Positions 50,405-59,250 are shown, counted from the stretch's first letter. The stretch is 64,000 bases of DNA from Streptomyces sp. NBC_01669 (GCF_026339735.1 NZ_JAPEQG010000001.1:7462501-7526500); one strand, 5' to 3'. Notes: generated by a model not told the origin, from the sequence alone. Made by a program: numbers and translations.

Positions 50405-51337
50405 ATGAAGCTCGTCTTCGCAGGCACCCCCGAGGTTGCCGTCCCCGCCCTGGACGCCCTGATCGCTTCCGACCGGCATGAGGTGGCCGCCGTCGTCACT
50501 CGGCCCGACGCCCCTGCGGGGCGCGGCCGCCGACTGGTCGCCAGCCCCGTCGCCGAGCGCGCCGAGGAAGCCGGGATCGAGGTGCTCAAGCCCGCCCGCC
50601 CGCGTGACGAGGACTTCCTCGCGCGGCTGCGGGAGATCGCCCCGGACTGCTGTCCGGTCGTCGCGTACGGGGCGCTGCTGCCCAAGATCGCCCTCGACGT
50701 ACCCGCCCGCGGCTGGGTCAACCTCCACTTCTCGCTGCTGCCCGCCTGGCGCGGCGCGGCCCCCGTCCAGCAGGCGGTGATGGCCGGCGACGAGGTCACC
50801 GGCGCCTCGACCTTCCTGATCGAGGAGGGGCTCGACTCGGGCCCGGTGTACGGCGTCCTCACCGAGGAGGTGCGGCCCACGGACACCAGCGGTGATCTGC
50901 TGACCCGGCTCGCCTTCGCCGGTGCCGGGCTGCTCGCCGCGACCATGGACGGCATCGAGGACGGCACGCTGCACGCCGTGCCGCAGCCCGTGGACGGCGT
51001 CACCCTCGCACCGAAGATCGCCGTCGAGGACGCCGAGGTGCAGTGGTCCGCACCGGCGCTGAGGGTCGACCGGGTGGTGCGTGGCTGCACACCCGCCCCC
51101 GGGGCATGGACGCTCTTCCGCGGGGAACGCCTCAAGCTCATCCAGGCCGTGCCCGTCCTGGACCGCGCCGATCTGGCGCCCGGTGAGCTGTCCGCGTCCA
51201 AGAACCATGTGTACGTCGGCACCGGATCGCACGCGGTCGAGCTGCTCTGGGTCCAGCCGCAGGGCAAGAAGCCGATGAGGGCCGCGGACTGGGCGCGCGG
51301 GGTGCGGATCGTCCCGGGGGAGCTGGTGGGGATCTAG
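50405..51337 (+). CDS. fmt: Methionyl-tRNA formyltransferase
   Basis: 310 residues. It formylates initiator Met-tRNA using 10-formyl-THF. The formyltransferase core reads MKLVFAGTPEVAVPALDAL, the catalytic stretch contains NLHFSLLPAWRGAAPVQQA, and DSGP is conserved; the C-terminal domain (from about 205) binds tRNA. ATG at 50405 follows GAGAGG. No peptide deformylase gene stands beside it. A dispersed repeat begins directly after its stop. Confidence 0.96.
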   Translation: MKLVFAGTPEVAVPALDALIASDRHEVAAVVTRPDAPAGRGRRLVASPVAERAEEAGIEVLKPARPRDEDFLARLREIAPDCCPVVAYGALLPKIALDVPARGWVNLHFSLLPAWRGAAPVQQAVMAGDEVTGASTFLIEEGLDSGPVYGVLTEEVRPTDTSGDLLTRLAFAGAGLLAATMDGIEDGTLHAVPQPVDGVTLAPKIAVEDAEVQWSAPALRVDRVVRGCTPAPGAWTLFRGERLKLIQAVPVLDRADLAPGELSASKNHVYVGTGSHAVELLWVQPQGKKPMRAADWARGVRIVPGELVGI

Positions 51338-51450
51338 GGGCTTCCGTTCGGATCGGGCCGGATCGGGGAACGGCCCGCCGCGGAGCGGTTGGTGTCGCCG
51401 TGGTGCGTGCAGCCGCAAGGCGGCGGAAGGAGCCCACGCGGAGGGGTATG
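51338..51450 (+). repeat. Dispersed intergenic repeat, copy A
   Basis: About 113 bases starting at the base after the fmt stop. It shares with copy B (57980 onward) CTTCCGTTCGG at the left end, then GCGGAGCGG, GTGGTGCGTGCA, CCGCAAGGCGG and GAGCCCACGCG in the same order and spacing. It has no coding sense. The remaining ~110 bases up to rsmB show no other feature apart from GGAG before the rsmB GTG. Confidence 0.75.
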
Positions 51451-51560
51451 CCGCCGCCGCCCTGGGCAAGGCGTCCCGACAGCTCACTCAGCCACTGTCC
51501 CGGTACGGAGGGATTACGCTGGGAGGATTCGCCCCTCACCATCAGCGGAGCACCTTTCAC

Positions 51561-52994
51561 GTGAACGACCAGCAGCGTCGCCGTCCCGCCAAGCCGCATC
51601 GCCGGCCCCAGAAGGACCCGGTCCGGTTCCTCGCCTTCGAGGCGCTCAGGGCCGTCGACGAACGCGACGCGTACGCCAACCTCGTCCTGCCCCCGCTGCT
51701 GAAGAAGGCACGGGCCAAGGGCGACTTCGACGCCAGGGACGCGGCGCTGGCGACCGAACTGGTCTATGGGACGCTGCGCCGCCAGGGCACGTACGACGCG
51801 ATCGTCGCGGCCTGCATCGACCGGCCGCTGCGCGAGGTCGACCCGCCCGTCCTCGACGTGCTCAACATGGGCGTGCACCAGCTGCTCGGCACCCGTATCC
51901 CCACCCACGCCGCGGTCTCCGCCAGCGTGGAACTGGCCCGGGTGGTGCTCGGTGAAGGGCGCGCCAAGTTCGTCAACGCCGTGTTGCGGAAGGTCGCCGC
52001 GGACGACCTCGACGGCTGGGTGGCGCGCGTCGCCCCGTCGTACGACGAGGACGCCGAGGACCACCTGGCGGTCGTGTACTCGCATCCGCGCTGGATCGTC
52101 TCCGCGCTCTGGGATGCGCTGGGTGGCGGCCGCGCCGGGATCGAGGACCTCCTCGAAGCCGACAACGAGCGGCCCGAGGTCACCCTCGTCGCCCGCCCCG
52201 GCCGCTCCACCACCGAGGAGCTGCTCACGGCCCTCGGCGACGAGAACGGCCTCCCCGGCCGCTGGTCCCCCTATGCCGTGCGGATGGCGGAAGGCGGCGA
52301 GCCCGGCGCCCTGGGCGCCGTGCAGGAGGGCCGCGCAGGGGTCCAGGACGAGGGCAGCCAGCTGGTGGCCGCCGCCCTCGCCAATGCGCCGGTGGAGGGC
52401 AGCGACAGCCGCTGGCTCGACGGGTGCGCCGGACCGGGTGGCAAGGCCGCCCTGCTCGCTGCCCTCGCCGCCGAACGCGGAGCCGCCCTGCTGGCCGCCG
52501 AGAAGCAGCCGCACCGGGCCCGTCTCGTGGAGCGGGCGCTGGCCGGCAACCCCGGCCCGTACCAGGTGATCACCGCCGACGGCACTCGCCCGCCGTGGCA
52601 GCCCGGCGTCTTCGACCGGGTCCTGATGGACGTACCGTGCTCCGGCCTCGGCGCGCTGCGCCGCCGCCCGGAGTCCCGCTGGCGCCGCCGCGCCGAGGAC
52701 CTGGAGAACTTCGCGCCGCTGCAACGTGGTCTGCTGCGGGAGGCGTTGAAGGCCGTGCGGATCGGCGGGATCGTCGGTTACGCGACCTGCTCGCCGCATC
52801 TCGCGGAGACCCGGGTGGTGGTCGAGGACGTACTCAAGGGACGGGGCGGTGAGCCGGTCGAGGCGGAGTGGGTGGACGCGCGTCCGCTGATGCCGGGTGT
52901 GCCCGCGCTGGGCGACGGCCCCGACGTCCAGCTGTGGCCGCATCTGCACGGCACGGACGCGATGTATCTCGCGCTGCTGCGTCGTACGGCCTGA
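51561..52994 (+). CDS. rsmB: 16S rRNA (cytosine-967-C5)-methyltransferase RsmB (Sun/Fmu)
   Basis: 477 residues: an N-terminal NusB-like RNA-binding domain (about 20-160) and a C-terminal SAM-dependent methyltransferase. The SAM motif reads LDGCAGPGGKAALLAALAAE; the two catalytic cysteines lie in DVPCSGLGALRRRPE and in YATCSPHLAET. GTG at 51561 follows GGAG at about 8 bases. fmt-rsmB-rpe is a common order. Confidence 0.95.
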   Translation: MNDQQRRRPAKPHRRPQKDPVRFLAFEALRAVDERDAYANLVLPPLLKKARAKGDFDARDAALATELVYGTLRRQGTYDAIVAACIDRPLREVDPPVLDVLNMGVHQLLGTRIPTHAAVSASVELARVVLGEGRAKFVNAVLRKVAADDLDGWVARVAPSYDEDAEDHLAVVYSHPRWIVSALWDALGGGRAGIEDLLEADNERPEVTLVARPGRSTTEELLTALGDENGLPGRWSPYAVRMAEGGEPGALGAVQEGRAGVQDEGSQLVAAALANAPVEGSDSRWLDGCAGPGGKAALLAALAAERGAALLAAEKQPHRARLVERALAGNPGPYQVITADGTRPPWQPGVFDRVLMDVPCSGLGALRRRPESRWRRRAEDLENFAPLQRGLLREALKAVRIGGIVGYATCSPHLAETRVVVEDVLKGRGGEPVEAEWVDARPLMPGVPALGDGPDVQLWPHLHGTDAMYLALLRRTA

Positions 52995-53117
52995 CGGGAC
53001 CCTTCCGGGGCCTCGGTGCGGGCCGATTCGCCGGGATTGCGCGAACTGTAATGATCCCGTGAGGCTTTGGGGCGCACCGAGGCAGGGAAGTGCCGCGGAA
53101 CGTGGCAGGCTTGGCAC

Positions 53118-53801
53118 ATGGCCCAGATCAACCCGAGCATCCTGTCCGCCGACTTCGCCCGTCTCGCCGAGGAGGCGACGGCCGTCGAAGGCGCCGACTG
53201 GCTCCACGTCGACGTGATGGACAACCACTTCGTGCCCAACCTGACCCTCGGCGTGCCGATCGTGGAATCGCTGAGCCGGGCCACGGACACGCCGCTGGAC
53301 TGCCATCTGATGATCGAGGACCCGGACCGCTGGGCGCCGCAGTACGTCGAGGCGGGTGCCGGTTCCGTCACCTTCCACGTGGAGGCCGCGGCAGCGCCCG
53401 TACGGCTGGCGCGGGAGATCCGGGCCAAGGGCGCCCGCGCCTCGATGGCGCTCAGGCCGGCGACGCCCATCGAGCCGTACGAGGACCTGCTGCCCGAGCT
53501 CGACATGCTGCTGATCATGACGGTGGAGCCGGGCTTCGGCGGCCAGGCCTTCCTCGACATCATGCTGCCGAAGATCCGCCGCACCCGTGAGCTGATCTCC
53601 AAGCACGGTCTGGAGCTGTGGCTGCAGGTCGACGGTGGTGTCTCGGAGTCCACCATCGAGCGGTGCGCCGAGGCCGGTGCGGATGTCTTCGTCGCCGGCT
53701 CGGCGGTGTACGGGGCCAATGACCCGGCCGAGGCGGTACGCGCTCTGCGTACCAAGGCGGACGGGACCATCGCTTCGGCGGCCTGGGCGTGCAACCACTG
53801 A
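53118..53801 (+). CDS. rpe: Ribulose-phosphate 3-epimerase
   Basis: 227 residues, TIM barrel. It interconverts ribulose 5-phosphate and xylulose 5-phosphate in the pentose phosphate pathway. Metal and catalytic residues lie in SILSADFARL, HVDVMDNHFVPN, CHLMI, MTVEPGFGGQ and QVDGGV; VAGSAVYG binds phosphate. ATG at 53118 gives the family start MAQINPSILSADF; the frame is open further upstream without similarity. Confidence 0.96.
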   Translation: MAQINPSILSADFARLAEEATAVEGADWLHVDVMDNHFVPNLTLGVPIVESLSRATDTPLDCHLMIEDPDRWAPQYVEAGAGSVTFHVEAAAAPVRLAREIRAKGARASMALRPATPIEPYEDLLPELDMLLIMTVEPGFGGQAFLDIMLPKIRRTRELISKHGLELWLQVDGGVSESTIERCAEAGADVFVAGSAVYGANDPAEAVRALRTKADGTIASAAWACNH

Positions 53802-53968
53802 AGCCGGCGGGGACGTCGGCAGTGACGACGGGACCGACTCCGGCCCCCGATTGCCGGTCGGCCCGGCCACGTGCAGATGAACGCGGTCCGACGGGACTGA
53901 TCAAGGATTGCCGTATCTGACAGGATGAACGGCGTATCGAGCGTGTGAACAGCAGTGAGGAGATCGCG

Positions 53969-54994
53969 GTGTCTGCAATGTCGGCGGGCAGGTCCGCCCT
54001 GCGGATGGGGCCCGCGGAGCTGGTGCAGGCGGCGGCCATGGCCCGTCGCTTCTACCTTGAGGGGAAGTCGAAGATCCAGATCGCCGAGGAGTTCGGCGTC
54101 AGCCGCTTCAAGGTGGCCCGGGTCCTGGAGACAGCCCTTGAGCGTGACCTCGTACGGATCGAGATCCGGGTCCCCGCAGAACTGGACGCGGAGCGCTCCG
54201 ACGCGCTGCGGGCCCGCTACGGGCTGCGGCACGCGGTCGTCGTCGAATCTCCGGCAGAGGAGGAGGACGACGCCCCGGACCCGGAGAACCTGGGCGAGGT
54301 CGCGGCCGACCTCCTGGGCGAACTGGTGAACGAGGGCGATGTGCTCGGCCTGGCCTGGGGCCGGTCCACCATTCACATGGCGGCGGCCCTCGACCGGCTG
54401 CCGCCGTGCACGGTCGTCCAGCTGACCGGGGTGTACGACGCGGGAACGGCCGAGCGCGGCTCGGTCGAGGCGGTCCGCAGGGCCGCCCAGGTGTCCGGCG
54501 GCGAGGCCCACCCGATCTATGCGCCGATGCTGCTGCCCGACCCGGCCACGGCCGCCGCGCTGCGTCACCAGACCGGCATCGCCCGTGCCTTCGAATACTT
54601 CGACAAGGTGACGGTCGCCGCGGTCTCCATCGGCTCGTGGGAGCCGGGTATCTCCACCGTCCACGACATGCTCACGGACGAGGAACGGGCGCACTACGCG
54701 TCGCTGGGCGTCGCCGCCGAGATGTCCGCCCACCTCTTCGACACGGAGGGGCGCCGGGTCGGCCGCGACCTGGGGGAGCGGTGCATCACGGTCGAGGCGG
54801 ACCGGCTGCGCCGGATCCCCGAGGTGGTGGCGATCGCGGGCGGCCAGCGCAAGGCGGCGGCGATCGGGGCGGTCCTGCGGTCCGGTCTGGTCACCAGCCT
54901 GGTGACGGACACGGCCGCTGCCGACTATCTGCTGACGGAGTCGGCGGCGCCGCAGCGGCCCGCGCTGGAGCGCGCCGACCCGGACGGCGATTAG
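53969..54994 (+). CDS. SorC/DeoR-type sugar-binding transcriptional regulator
   Basis: 341 residues: an N-terminal helix-turn-helix (about 17-60, ARRFYLEGKSKIQIAEEFGV, then SRFKVARVLETALE) and a C-terminal phospho-sugar-binding domain with GDVLGLAWGRST and VAIAGGQRKAAAIGAVLRSG. Such regulators respond to phosphorylated sugars. GTG at 53969 is chosen since GAGGAG stands 7 bases upstream; GTG at 53945 would add eight residues. Its position after rpe suggests pentose or carbon control, but no target is visible. A hairpin follows. Confidence 0.9.
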   Translation: MSAMSAGRSALRMGPAELVQAAAMARRFYLEGKSKIQIAEEFGVSRFKVARVLETALERDLVRIEIRVPAELDAERSDALRARYGLRHAVVVESPAEEEDDAPDPENLGEVAADLLGELVNEGDVLGLAWGRSTIHMAAALDRLPPCTVVQLTGVYDAGTAERGSVEAVRRAAQVSGGEAHPIYAPMLLPDPATAAALRHQTGIARAFEYFDKVTVAAVSIGSWEPGISTVHDMLTDEERAHYASLGVAAEMSAHLFDTEGRRVGRDLGERCITVEADRLRRIPEVVAIAGGQRKAAAIGAVLRSGLVTSLVTDTAAADYLLTESAAPQRPALERADPDGD

Positions 54995-55057
54995 GGCATC
55001 TCGTTCGGATCAGGCCGGCTCGCGGGGTCCGGCACGCACCTCTGCGGCGTCGTCGTG
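54995..55057 (+). repeat. Dispersed intergenic repeat, partial copy C
   Basis: It begins at the base after the stop of the SorC gene. TCGTTCGGATCAGGCCGG resembles the left end of copy A; the part from GCGGGGTCCGGC to CTGCGGCGTCGTCGT resembles, in inverted orientation, the right end of copy B (58127-58175). The middle of the element is missing. Confidence 0.6.
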
Positions 55058-55075
55058 AGGACGAAGGACCAGGAG

Positions 55076-55108
55076 GAAAGCCGGGTGCGGCACGCGCACC
55101 CGGCTTTC
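55076..55108. terminator. Terminator between the SorC gene and the terpene synthase gene
   Basis: A perfect 14-bp stem (55076-55089 with 55095-55108) and 5-base loop, with CTTTC at the right end, between convergent genes. Confidence 0.85.
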
Positions 55109-55150
55109 TCCGTACTGTCCTGACTGTCCTGTCCCTTTTCTGTGTGATCC

Positions 55151-56257
55151 TCAGTCGACACGTCCCTCGGCCCCGCAGTCGGCGGGTTCCGGTCCGATGC
55201 CCAGGACCGTCGCCTCCAGGTACTGCTCCGGCGCCTTGTACTGGCTGACGTCGGCCGGGTTGTAGCGCGGGGTCTGCCGCGACCAGTCCAGATTGCCCCG
55301 CATCCAGCTTCGCATCCCGTCCAGGTACGGGAGAAGCATCCCGGACAGCTGGGGGTAGGCCATGAGCAGTTCGGCCTCGGCCGCCAGGAAGCGGTCGGTC
55401 TCGGTGGCGATCTCCGCGCAGACGTGTTCGAGCGCCTGCTGCTTTCCGTAACCGCGGTGGTGCCGGACCAGATGGACGAGGTTGTGGATCTCGCCGAGCA
55501 CCTGTTCCTTCTCGTACGAGTACACGTCGTTGGCCCAGCACACGACGTTGCACGAGGTTTCCACGGCGACGATGAACCGGGGATCGTTGTGGATCGACTC
55601 GGGCGCCTCGATGGCGGCCACGATCTCGATCAGGTCCATGCAGACATGTATCGCGCCGGTGTGCCGCCGCTTGGCGATGTAGGTCTCCTCGGACGGCACG
55701 ACACCGTTCGCCCGGTTCCCCGCCTCCCAGGTGGTGGCCGTGGTGAGGTAGGTGACCAGGTGCCAGGCGAAGCGCCGGAGCCAGTGCGCCGCCGCGTTCG
55801 GCGTCGTACGTTCCCACAGGTCGGCCAGGGCGACCACGGCGGCCGGCAGGTCCTCGTCCGGCAGCGGACCGGTTCGGGTGCCCTCGACCACGCTGCGCAT
55901 CAGGGTGACCACGTCCCGCACCCGCTCCGGGCTGCGGCCGAGATAGCCGTCGTCGAGCTGGTCGTCGACGAGAAACAGCCACACGAACCAGTCAGCGACG
56001 AGGTCGAGATTGTGCTCATTTGCGGTCGGGTACACCATGCCGACGAAGGCGCCGAAGTCGGCTTGCTCGAAGCGCTCCCTGGCTGAATCGCGGTGCACCA
56101 GGCCGGTGTTGCGCGTCCAGTTGTCGAGGTGTTCACGGGTGTGCGCGACGTGCGGATTCGTCCGCTGGGGGAACGGGCAGTAAATGTCCGGCAGTTCGTT
56201 CTCCACGGGCGGGTCTGGATCCTCTCCGGTCGTACGTATGACGGAAGTTGGGGCCAT
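55151..56257 (-). CDS. Class I terpene synthase, probably a sesquiterpene cyclase
   Basis: 368 residues with the all-alpha class I terpene cyclase fold. The first metal motif is DDQLDD (98-103) and the second, NSE-type motif is NDVYSYEKE (243-251); a C-terminal Arg-Tyr (TPRYNP) is also present. The length fits bacterial sesquiterpene cyclases that use farnesyl diphosphate. I cannot name the product: the N-terminal LPDIYCPFPQRTNPH pattern is shared by germacradienol-like and other cyclases. ATG at 56257 is preceded by GAGGAA; a longer frame to 56329 exists. No P450 or other tailoring gene stands beside it, so it may act alone to make a volatile. It diverges from guaB1. Confidence 0.88.
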   Translation of the reverse strand: MAPTSVIRTTGEDPDPPVENELPDIYCPFPQRTNPHVAHTREHLDNWTRNTGLVHRDSARERFEQADFGAFVGMVYPTANEHNLDLVADWFVWLFLVDDQLDDGYLGRSPERVRDVVTLMRSVVEGTRTGPLPDEDLPAAVVALADLWERTTPNAAAHWLRRFAWHLVTYLTTATTWEAGNRANGVVPSEETYIAKRRHTGAIHVCMDLIEIVAAIEAPESIHNDPRFIVAVETSCNVVCWANDVYSYEKEQVLGEIHNLVHLVRHHRGYGKQQALEHVCAEIATETDRFLAAEAELLMAYPQLSGMLLPYLDGMRSWMRGNLDWSRQTPRYNPADVSQYKAPEQYLEATVLGIGPEPADCGAEGRVD

Positions 56258-56350
56258 TCCGCCTGTTCCTCGGGACGTAGTCGTGACCCGCGGGACCTGC
56301 GCGTTTGAAGCTACCTGACCCCTTGTCACCAGGTCCAGGGAAGATGATCG

Positions 56351-56412
56351 CGAATGGTTCGCATGCCATTCGGGTAGGGTCCCCGGGCAAGGCAGGTTCC
56401 ACTTGCCCGGGG
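56351..56412. promoter_or_regulatory. Palindrome and hairpin between the terpene synthase gene and guaB1
   Basis: CGAATGG (56351-56357) and CCATTCG (56366-56372) form a 22-bp dyad suited to a dimeric regulator. Next to it an 11-bp perfect stem (56381-56391 with 56402-56412) with a 10-base loop can form in RNA. Both lie between divergent starts, where a terminator is not needed. Confidence 0.45.
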
Positions 56413-56512
56413 CTCCCGCACTCGCTCCCTGGAGGAACGTACGAACGCGGGGGTCATTTGCTGTGTCTTCGTGGCAGCGACCTGCGCCGTTTCGCGTGAA
56501 AATATGAGTGTT

Positions 56513-57979
56513 ATGCGTTTTCTTGAACCCGGCACCGGTCGTTATACACAGTCCCCCGCGGTCCCGTACGACCTCACGTACGACGATGTCTTCATGGTTC
56601 CGGGCCGCTCAGCGGTCGGTTCCCGCCAGGGGGTCGACCTCTCCTCGCCGGACGGATCCGGCACGACCATCCCGCTCGTCGTCGCCAACATGACGGCGAT
56701 CGCGGGCCGCCGGATGGCCGAAACGATCGCCCGCCGCGGCGGTCTGGTCGTCATTCCGCAGGACATCCCGATCGATGTCGTCACCGACGTCATCTCCTGG
56801 GTGAAGACGCGCCACCTCGTGCTCGACACGCCGATCGTGCTCGCCCCGGGCCAGACGGTCGCCGACGCCCTGTCCCTGCTCCCGAAGCGTGCCCACGGCG
56901 CGGGCGTCGTCGTCGACGAGGAGCAGCGGCCCGTCGGCGTCGTCACCGACCACGACCTGACCGGTGTCGACCGCTTCACTCAGCTCTCCGTGGTCATGTC
57001 CAAGGACCTCGTGCTGCTCGACGCGGACATCGACCCGCGCGACGCGTTCAACAAGCTCGACGGCGCCCACCGCAAGCTCGCCCCGGCGGTCGACGCGGAC
57101 GGCAGGCTCGTCGGCATCCTCACCCGCAAGGCGGCGCTCCGCGCCACGCTCTACACCCCGGCCACCGACGCCGACGGCAGGCTGCGGATAGCCGCCGCCG
57201 TCGGGATCAACGGCGATGTCGCGGGCAAGGCCAAGCAGCTCCTCGACGCGGGCGTCGACACGCTCGTCGTCGACACCGCGCACGGCCACCAGGAGTCCAT
57301 GATCAGCGCGGTCCGCGCGGTCCGGGCGCTCGACCCGCAGGTGCCGATCGTCGCGGGCAACGTCGTCGCCGCCGAGGGCGTGCGCGACCTCATCGAGGCC
57401 GGCGCGGACATCATCAAGGTCGGGGTCGGCCCCGGTGCCATGTGCACCACGCGGATGATGACCGGTGTCGGACGGCCGCAGTTCTCCGCGGTGCTGGAGT
57501 GCGCCGCCGAGGCGAAGAAGCATGGCAAGCACGTCTGGGCCGACGGCGGCGTCCGCCACCCGCGCGATGTCGCCATGGCGCTCGCCGCGGGCGCGTCCAA
57601 CGTGATGATCGGCTCCTGGTTCGCCGGTACGTACGAGTCGCCCGGCGACCTCCAGCAGTCCGCCGACGGCCGGTACTACAAGGAGTCCTTCGGCATGGCG
57701 TCCGCGCGCGCCGTGAAGAACCGTACGTCGGACGAGTCCGCGTACGACCGCGCCCGCAAGGCGCTCTTCGAAGAGGGCATCTCCACCTCGCGGATGTTCC
57801 TGGACCCGGTCCGTCCCGGCGTCGAGGACCTGATCGACTCGATCATCGCGGGCGTCCGCTCCTCCTGCACCTACGCCGGTGCGGCGTCCCTGGAGGAGTT
57901 TGCCGAGAAGGCGGTCGTCGGTGTGCAGAGCGCCGCCGGTTACGCCGAGGGCAAGCCGCTGCACGCCAGTTGGAGCTAG
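56513..57979 (+). CDS. guaB1: GuaB1-family IMP dehydrogenase-like protein, probably a GMP reductase
   Basis: 488 residues: a TIM barrel with the catalytic Cys in GPGAMCTTRMMTG and an inserted CBS pair (about 90-210). It belongs to the GuaB1 group, distinct from the true IMP dehydrogenase GuaB2. The mycobacterial GuaB1 has been shown to be a GMP reductase controlled through its CBS domains, so I assign GMP to IMP (purine recycling) rather than IMP to XMP. ATG at 56513 (MRFLEPGTGRYTQ) fits relatives; an ATG nine bases upstream is an alternative. Confidence 0.93.
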   Translation: MRFLEPGTGRYTQSPAVPYDLTYDDVFMVPGRSAVGSRQGVDLSSPDGSGTTIPLVVANMTAIAGRRMAETIARRGGLVVIPQDIPIDVVTDVISWVKTRHLVLDTPIVLAPGQTVADALSLLPKRAHGAGVVVDEEQRPVGVVTDHDLTGVDRFTQLSVVMSKDLVLLDADIDPRDAFNKLDGAHRKLAPAVDADGRLVGILTRKAALRATLYTPATDADGRLRIAAAVGINGDVAGKAKQLLDAGVDTLVVDTAHGHQESMISAVRAVRALDPQVPIVAGNVVAAEGVRDLIEAGADIIKVGVGPGAMCTTRMMTGVGRPQFSAVLECAAEAKKHGKHVWADGGVRHPRDVAMALAAGASNVMIGSWFAGTYESPGDLQQSADGRYYKESFGMASARAVKNRTSDESAYDRARKALFEEGISTSRMFLDPVRPGVEDLIDSIIAGVRSSCTYAGAASLEEFAEKAVVGVQSAAGYAEGKPLHASWS

Positions 57980-58175
57980 GGTCTTCCGTTCGGTTCGGTC
58001 CGGTCCGGACCGGACCGGACCGCGGAGCGGCCGGCGGCGCAGTGGTGCGTGCAACCGCAAGGCGGAGGCGGGAGCCCACGCGAAGGGTGTTCCCCATGAC
58101 TTGAGGGCTTGAGGGCCATGGGGGAGTCGGCGACCGACGACAACGCCGCAGATGTGCGCGCCGGACCCCGCGGGC
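57980..58175 (+). repeat. Dispersed intergenic repeat, copy B (longest)
   Basis: It starts at the base after the guaB1 stop with TCTTCCGTTCGG, a run of CCGGACCGG-type repeats, then GCGGAGCGG, AGTGGTGCGTGCA, ACCGCAAGGCGG and GGAGCCCACGCG, matching copy A. The right part (to CCGGACCCCGCGGG) matches copy C inverted. A 10-bp stem (58165-58174 with 58213-58222), extended by CAGCA/TGCTG, closes a structured region up to 58222. This fills the 296-base gap between guaB1 and the SGNH gene; no gene is visible in it. Confidence 0.75.
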
Positions 58176-58237
58176 CCAGCATGATCCACACGAGGGGCCC
58201 TGGCTGTGCTGACCCGCGGGGTCGTTCACGAGGGCTG

Positions 58238-58265
58238 CGCCCGGGCCGCTGTTGCGGCCCGGGCG
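58238..58265 (-). terminator. Terminator of the SGNH hydrolase gene
   Basis: A perfect 12-bp stem (58238-58249 with 58254-58265) and TGTT loop, ten bases beyond the stop of the minus-strand gene. Confidence 0.75.
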
Positions 58266-58275
58266 TTCTCCGTTG

Positions 58276-59250
58276 TCAGGGGACGTACGGGGTGAGGGCA
58301 TCTGCGACCGCCGCCGCCAGCAGGGCGTGGCCGCTGTCGTCCGGGTGGAGGCCGTCCACCAGGTGTTCCGGGCCCAGGACATCCCTGCCCGGCAGCACCG
58401 ACAGCCGGGCGTCCCCCGCCCGGACGAGGCTCGCGCCGGCCCGCTCCAGCGCCGTCCGCAGCTCGGACAGCGTGGTTCCGAGGGCGTTCGGGGTGTCCTC
58501 CGCGTCCGGGCGCAGGAGCGGGGAGACCAGCAGGATCGGCGTCCCCGGGTGGCCCGCGCGCACCAGGGCGACGAAGGCGCGCACCGTCTCGTACAGCAGC
58601 GGCGCCGAGAAGGGTACCGACGACCAGCAGTTCGTACCGAAGGCCAGCGTCAGCAGATCGGCCGGGAGCCCGGCGATCTGCTCGGCGACGCACAACTCCC
58701 CGCGCGCCGAACCCGCGTACCCCAGATTGACCGGGTCGAGGCCCAGCGCGCGGCCCGCCACCGCGGGCCAGGCGTGGGCGGGGCGCGTCGACCACCAGCC
58801 CTCGGTGATCGAGTCCCCGTGGACCACCCACCGCGGCCGCGCCGGGGCGGGCAGCAGGGCCCCGCCCACCGCCCGCAGCCCCAGGATCGCCGGGCCCAGC
58901 GTCTCCGGCGGATGGACGGTGAACGGGCCTTCCCCCGGCGGGAGTCCGATCACGGTGACGGCCTCCTCGGCGGGCCCGGCGAGGACCTCCGCCACACACT
59001 GCCCGCCCTGCCACAGTGCGAAGAGCCCGGCCCGGCCGTCCGCCGCGCCCCGGGCCGCGGCGCGGTAGCGGATCTCCACCGCACGCGCTCCCGGTGCCAG
59101 GAACTCCAGTCGGACCCCGGTCGGCAGCAGCGCCCGCTCCGCGGTGTCCCACGGCAGCCGGGCCAGATCGGCGGGGTCGGCCCGGACCGGGCGCACGCCG
59201 TCCCGCCAGGCGACACCTCGCAGGAAGGGATCGGGGTCGAGCCAGGTCAT
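58276..59250 (-). CDS. SGNH/GDSL-family hydrolase
   Basis: 324 residues. An N-terminal beta-sandwich-like region (1-135) precedes an SGNH esterase domain: block I VVHGDSITEGWW (Ser147), block II GYAGSARG (Gly180), block III FGTNCW (Asn207) and block V DGLHPDDSGH (Asp299, His302). All four catalytic residues are present, so it should hydrolyse an ester. There is no signal peptide, so it acts in the cytoplasm; the two-domain layout recalls carbohydrate esterases. ATG at 59250 follows GGAG. It diverges from the Lrp gene. Confidence 0.9.
   Translation of the reverse strand: MTWLDPDPFLRGVAWRDGVRPVRADPADLARLPWDTAERALLPTGVRLEFLAPGARAVEIRYRAAARGAADGRAGLFALWQGGQCVAEVLAGPAEEAVTVIGLPPGEGPFTVHPPETLGPAILGLRAVGGALLPAPARPRWVVHGDSITEGWWSTRPAHAWPAVAGRALGLDPVNLGYAGSARGELCVAEQIAGLPADLLTLAFGTNCWSSVPFSAPLLYETVRAFVALVRAGHPGTPILLVSPLLRPDAEDTPNALGTTLSELRTALERAGASLVRAGDARLSVLPGRDVLGPEHLVDGLHPDDSGHALLAAAVADALTPYVP

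Noticed and set aside
53969..57979. A terpene biosynthetic gene cluster around the terpene synthase
   Set aside because: No P450, prenyl diphosphate synthase or transporter is near; the neighbours are a SorC regulator and guaB1.
57980..58275. A small gene in the gap after guaB1 (an ATG at 58118 gives a short open frame)
   Set aside because: It falls in the repeat element and has no ribosome site; the open frame reflects GC content.
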